From Woeseiaceae bacterium (lineage in GTDB: Bacteria > Pseudomonadota > Gammaproteobacteria > Steroidobacterales > Woeseiaceae), in contig JASJBG010000014.1 in assembly GCA_030066625.1 (NCBI GenBank), positions 1-45,517 of the forward strand: DNA of 45,517 nt. Reading direction: 5' to 3'. The notes under the pieces were generated by a model, which was given only the letters and a program-made list of their open reading frames with translations, made no database searches and had not been told where the DNA came from. This document shows, piece by piece, positions 41,793-45,517 of the stretch. Within the stretch, counting starts at the first letter, position 1. Each line of letters starts with the position of its first letter. The position numbers and the translations under genes are program-made.

Positions 41793-44700
41793 GTACCGCC
41801 TTGAAAATCGATTCGGCCGAATCGGGTGTAACCAGTGGCGATTTCGTGGACATCGCGGGCGAGCGTTACTACGCGATCCACAATGTCGACAAGATCCCGC
41901 CGTTTTTCATCAGCGTCGTCTCGAGCGACGACCACTGGCTGTTCGTGTCCTCGACGGGTGGACTGTCCGCCGGCCGGGTCTCGCCGGATACCGCGCTGTT
42001 CCCGTACATCACGGTCGACAGGATTCATGAAAGCAACCTGCACACCGGCCCGCGGACCCTGCTACGCGTGCAGTCGAACGGCGCCGACCAGCGCTGGGAG
42101 CCTTTCAATGCCCAGCATGATGGCACTTACGCGATCAGCCGCCACGTCTACAAGAACGTCCTCGGCAACAAGCTGTGCTTCGCCGAGGTCAACTACGACC
42201 TGCAGCTCGAGTTTCGCTACACCTGGGCCACCAGCGACGCCCATGGTTTCGTGCGCCACTGCGAGCTTTTCAATCACGGCGGCCAGGCGCAGACCGTCGA
42301 AATCCTCGATGGCCTGCAGAACATCCTGCCGGCAGGCACGCCTCGCTTCACTCAGACCAACTCGAGCAATCTCGTCGATGCCTACAAGTGGACCGAGCTG
42401 GAGCAAACGTCGGGGCTCGCGATCTTTGCGCTTTACTCCGGCATTACGGATCGCGCGGAGCCCTGTGAATCACTAAAGGCGAATGTCGCCTATTGCCTCG
42501 GCTTCGACGACCCCACGATCCTGATTTCGTCGGAGCAGGTCGACCGTTTTCGCCGCGGCGAATCACTCGAGACCGAGGCGCACAAGCGCGGCATCCGCGG
42601 CGCGTTCCTGGTGAACCAGGCGCTCGAGCTGACGGCGAAAAGCGACCGCAGCTGGCAGATCGTTGCCAACATCGAGCTCAGCCAGGCGGACGTCGTCGCG
42701 CTGCGCAACGAACTCGCTGAGCCGGCCGCTCTTGCGGCCGCCATCGGAAAGTCGGTCGCGGAAGGTTCCGACGAGCTCGCGAAGATCATGGCCATGTGTG
42801 ACGGCTTCCAGGCAACGGCCGAGGAGAACGTCGCTGTTCGGCACTACGCCAATGTGCTGTTCAACGTGCTGCGCGGCGGTTACTTCCCGGACCACTACAA
42901 CGTTTCCGCGCAGGACTTCCGGCACACGATCCGTACCTTCAATCGCCCCGTGTACCAGCGTAACCGGCAGATGCTGGACGCGCTGCCGGAGACCGTCGAG
43001 TTCGCCGAGCTGCTGTCGAAGGTGAAATCGCAGGACGATCGCCAGCTCGAGCGTCTTTGTCACGAGTACCTGCCGATCACGTTCGGACGTCGCCACGGCG
43101 ATCCGAGCCGGCCCTGGAACCTGTTCGCGATACGGCTCAAAGACCGCTACGGCAACGCGCTGTTGTCGTACGAAGGCAACTGGCGCGACATCTTCCAGAA
43201 CTGGGAAGCGCTCGCGCTCAGCTATCCGGAGTTCGTCGAGAACATGGTAGCGAAGTTCGTCAACGCATCGACGATGGACGGCTACAACCCGTATCGCATC
43301 ACCAAGGAAGGCATCGACTGGGAAGTCGAAGATCCGGAGGACCCGTGGAGCTATATCGGCTACTGGGGTGACCACCAGATCATCTACCTGACCAAGTTGC
43401 TCGAGATTTCACGTGACTTCCATCCGGCAAGGCTCGGCAAGCTGCTCCTCGAGCCGGTGTTTGCGTATGCGAACGTTCCCTATCGCATCCGGTCCTTCGA
43501 CAAGCTGATCAAGGACCCGAAACACACGGTCGACTACGACGACGCGCTCGCCGAGAGAATCGAGAAGCTGCTCGGCACGACCGGCTACGACGCCAAGCTC
43601 GTGCTCGACGACAAGGGCGAGGTTCTGCAGGTTACGCTGCTCGAGAAACTCCTCGTACCGCTGCTGTCGAAACTCGGCAACCTCGTCGTCGACGGCGGCA
43701 TCTGGATGAACACGCAGCGCCCTGAGTGGAATGACGCGAACAATGCGCTCGTCGGCCAGGGCCTGTCGATGGTGACCCTGTACTACCTGCGCCGCTACGT
43801 CAGTTTCCTTCAGGACCTGCTGGCGCGGGACGGCCAGTCCGTCGAACTGTCGGGCGATGTGGCCGGCTGGCTCGCCGAAACGGCCGGCGCGCTCGCGAGC
43901 TTCTGCCCGAAGCTCGACGGCGCGAGCGTCAGTTCCGAGGCACGATACGAGCTCCTCGCCGAACTCGGGGAAGCGGCCAGCCGCTTCCGGGAGACCGTAT
44001 ACGGCAGCGACACCTTGTCCGCTACGGAAACGGTGGAACTCGACGCCATTCGCGCACTGCTAGCGGACGCCGTCACGGCAATCGACCATACGATCGGCAA
44101 CAACCGCCGGGACGACGGCCTGTTTCATGCCTACAACCTGCTCGAGGCTTCGCCGGGGAACGCCGCGATCGGCAACCTGTACCCGATGCTCGAAGGCCAG
44201 GTCGCTGCGCTCAGCGCCGGTTCCATTGAACCGCGAGTCGCTGTCGACGTGCTCGAGTCGCTGTTCGAAAGCGCCGTGTATCGCGCCGACCAGCACACCT
44301 TCATGCTGTACCCGGACCGCGAACTTCCCGGCTTCCTGCAGAAGAACGCCATCGCCGAATCCGACGTCAACGATATCCCGCTGCTGCGCGCTCTCGTGGC
44401 CGACGGCAACGACCAGGTCATGCTGCGCGACGCCGACGGGCACTATCGTTTCAGCGCGGAGTTCGCCAACGTCAGCGACCTCGAGGCGGAGCTCGACGCA
44501 CTGCCGGAACGCTATGCTGACGAGGTCGATGTCTCGCGCGAGCGCCTGCATGCGCTGTTCGAGAAGACCTTTGATCACCAGGCGTTCACGGGCCGCTCGG
44601 GCACGATGTTCGGCTTCGAAGGCCTCGGATGCGTTTACTGGCACATGGTGTCGAAGCTGTTGCTTGCGGTGCAGGAGGTGTACTTTGCCGCCGGCTCTGG

Positions 44701-45247
44701 CGGTGACGCGGACGCGTACCGGCAGATCGGGCGACTCTACTACAAGGTGCGCGCGGGCCTCGGTTTCAACAAGACGCCGGTCGAGTTCGGCGCCTTCCCG
44801 ACCGACCCGTATTCGCATACCCCGGGACACATCGGCGCGCGCCAGCCGGGCATGACCGGCCAGGTCAAAGAGGAGATACTCACGCGCTTCGGCGAACTCG
44901 GAATTCGCGTACGCGACGGCAAGCTGCACTTCGAGCCGACGCTGCTCCGGCGGCAGGAATTCCGCGATGCGACATCGACATTCTGCTGGCTTGCGGTCGA
45001 CGACTCGTGGCAGGACGTCGAGATACCGATCGGCAGCCTCGCCTTTACGCTTTGCCAGGTGCCCATCGTCTACGAACTCAATGACAGTGGGTCGCAGTCG
45101 GTCACCATCGGATATACGGATGGTACCGACAAGACCGTGGATTCGCTCGAGCTGCCAGCCGAGGACAGCGCCGCGTTGTTCGACCGTGCCGGCCGGATCC
45201 GGCACCTGACGGTTACTTTCGGACCAGGACTGCTATTCGCCGAGTAG
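41789..45247 (+). CDS. GH94/GH149-like glucan phosphorylase (predicted)
   Basis: The 1,152-residue protein has no signal peptide and should be cytoplasmic. The N-terminal third (about 1-320) looks like a beta-sandwich, the middle (about 340-1060) is a helical barrel, and the C-terminus is again beta. P-E-W-N-D649-A-N-N matches the D-W-N-D signature of GH94 phosphorylases, where the last Asp is the general acid. G-K-L-H-F-E-P-T-L-L near residue 1050 matches the GH94 segment D-G-L-R-I-D-P-C. The size fits GH149 beta-1,3-glucan phosphorylases (about 1,100 residues). The likely reaction is phosphorolysis of beta-1,3-gluco-oligosaccharides to glucose 1-phosphate. Family-level membership is an inference. 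Confidence 0.6.
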   Translation: MSTALKIDSAESGVTSGDFVDIAGERYYAIHNVDKIPPFFISVVSSDDHWLFVSSTGGLSAGRVSPDTALFPYITVDRIHESNLHTGPRTLLRVQSNGADQRWEPFNAQHDGTYAISRHVYKNVLGNKLCFAEVNYDLQLEFRYTWATSDAHGFVRHCELFNHGGQAQTVEILDGLQNILPAGTPRFTQTNSSNLVDAYKWTELEQTSGLAIFALYSGITDRAEPCESLKANVAYCLGFDDPTILISSEQVDRFRRGESLETEAHKRGIRGAFLVNQALELTAKSDRSWQIVANIELSQADVVALRNELAEPAALAAAIGKSVAEGSDELAKIMAMCDGFQATAEENVAVRHYANVLFNVLRGGYFPDHYNVSAQDFRHTIRTFNRPVYQRNRQMLDALPETVEFAELLSKVKSQDDRQLERLCHEYLPITFGRRHGDPSRPWNLFAIRLKDRYGNALLSYEGNWRDIFQNWEALALSYPEFVENMVAKFVNASTMDGYNPYRITKEGIDWEVEDPEDPWSYIGYWGDHQIIYLTKLLEISRDFHPARLGKLLLEPVFAYANVPYRIRSFDKLIKDPKHTVDYDDALAERIEKLLGTTGYDAKLVLDDKGEVLQVTLLEKLLVPLLSKLGNLVVDGGIWMNTQRPEWNDANNALVGQGLSMVTLYYLRRYVSFLQDLLARDGQSVELSGDVAGWLAETAGALASFCPKLDGASVSSEARYELLAELGEAASRFRETVYGSDTLSATETVELDAIRALLADAVTAIDHTIGNNRRDDGLFHAYNLLEASPGNAAIGNLYPMLEGQVAALSAGSIEPRVAVDVLESLFESAVYRADQHTFMLYPDRELPGFLQKNAIAESDVNDIPLLRALVADGNDQVMLRDADGHYRFSAEFANVSDLEAELDALPERYADEVDVSRERLHALFEKTFDHQAFTGRSGTMFGFEGLGCVYWHMVSKLLLAVQEVYFAAGSGGDADAYRQIGRLYYKVRAGLGFNKTPVEFGAFPTDPYSHTPGHIGARQPGMTGQVKEEILTRFGELGIRVRDGKLHFEPTLLRRQEFRDATSTFCWLAVDDSWQDVEIPIGSLAFTLCQVPIVYELNDSGSQSVTIGYTDGTDKTVDSLELPAEDSAALFDRAGRIRHLTVTFGPGLLFAE

Positions 45248-45267
45248 CAGCTTTAAGGACTACTCCC

Positions 45268-45517
45268 ATGTCAAACTTATACCAAAGACGACTCTCTTTG
45301 GCGGGCATCAACATTGCCGGCCTCTCAGAAACCGACCTGCGTGATCTCGTCAGGAAAATCCTCGACGGCAAGATTCACGGCATCTCTTTCAGCCCCTACG
45401 TCGAAGGACAGGGCCCGGGCACACAGATCGAGGAGGCGCAGATTCGCGAGCGCCTCGCGATCATCCAGCCCTACGTCAACTGGATCCGGACGTTCTCCTG
45501 CAGCGAGGGTAATGAGC
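45268..45517 (+). CDS. GH17-like beta-1,3-glucanase (3' partial)
   Basis: An open frame starts at ATG 45268, with AAGGA eight bases upstream, and runs off the window after 83 codons. The product contains G-I-S-F-S-P-Y-V-E-G-Q-G-P-G, then R-L-A-I-I-Q-P-Y-V-N-W-I-R-T-F-S-C-S-E-G-N-E, a pattern typical of bacterial GH17 enzymes (substrate-strand S-P-Y and early R-T-F/S strand). GH17 members hydrolyse or transglycosylate beta-1,3-glucans and are regular parts of marine laminarin loci. No signal peptide is seen at the N-terminus. It lies 20 bases after the phosphorylase-like gene and is surely in the same operon. Confidence 0.72.
   Translation, partial: MSNLYQRRLSLAGINIAGLSETDLRDLVRKILDGKIHGISFSPYVEGQGPGTQIEEAQIRERLAIIQPYVNWIRTFSCSEGNE

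Overview
The window is GC-rich DNA, densely coding on both strands, from a gammaproteobacterium, most likely a free-living marine one. The placement rests on classic gammaproteobacterial gene orders: algZ-algR-hemCDXY; dapF-DUF484-xerC; hslV-hslU-DUF971-ubiE-ubiJ-ubiB; xth divergent from pyrE; dut/coaBC facing radC-rpmB-rpmG-mutM. A Woeseiaceae- or Chromatiales-like lineage is my guess and cannot be proven from this sequence alone. No tRNA, rRNA, CRISPR array, insertion sequence or phage gene was seen.

Layout. 1-523: the 3' part of a secreted DUF4124 protein and a strong terminator. 524-7327: AlgZ/AlgR-type two-component system, then hemC, hemD, hemX, hemY and an SDR gene, nearly all overlapping. 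7332-7970: an orphan ParA-like ATPase on the minus strand. 8081-17415: long plus-strand housekeeping run (dapF, DUF484, xerC, hslVU, DUF971, ubiE/ubiJ/ubiB, an acyltransferase, trmB, a small conserved protein). 17420-19836: minus-strand xth-ampG-Rieske group whose genes overlap. 19899-22967: pyrE, a second DUF4124 protein and an exported S10 carboxypeptidase. 22987-24718: coaBC and dut (minus). 24719-30297: a 5.6-kb accessory insert that splits the usual coaBC/radC neighbourhood. It holds a secreted HExxH metalloprotease with a GlyGly-CTERM-like tail, a small lipoprotein, and an M50 membrane protease fused to two SMI1/KNR4-like domains. 30298-33294: radC, rpmB, rpmG, mutM and an isopenicillin-N-synthase-like oxygenase.

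33310-45517 is a polysaccharide utilisation locus that runs off the end of the window and reads as a beta-1,3-glucan (laminarin-type) system. It encodes a GH16 lipoprotein with a malectin-like domain, a LacI-type regulator, a large TonB-dependent receptor, a second GH16 lipoprotein with a 19-proline linker, a SHOCT-domain protein, an exported CBM9-like protein, a cytoplasmic 1,152-residue protein that looks like a GH94/GH149-type phosphorylase, and the start of a GH17-like enzyme. The suggested flow is: surface GH16 enzymes cut the glucan, the TonB receptor imports oligosaccharides, GH17 trims them, and the phosphorylase releases glucose 1-phosphate in the cytoplasm. LacI-type operators lie between lacI and the receptor gene, and a different perfect palindrome sits inside a candidate promoter ahead of the CBM9-phosphorylase-GH17 operon.

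The parts most worth a second look are the M50-SMI1/KNR4 fusion and its neighbours, the phosphorylase-like enzyme with its two operator classes, the catalytically intact Xth at the locus where pseudomonads carry Crc, and the homopolymer tract at the receptor's ribosome binding site.
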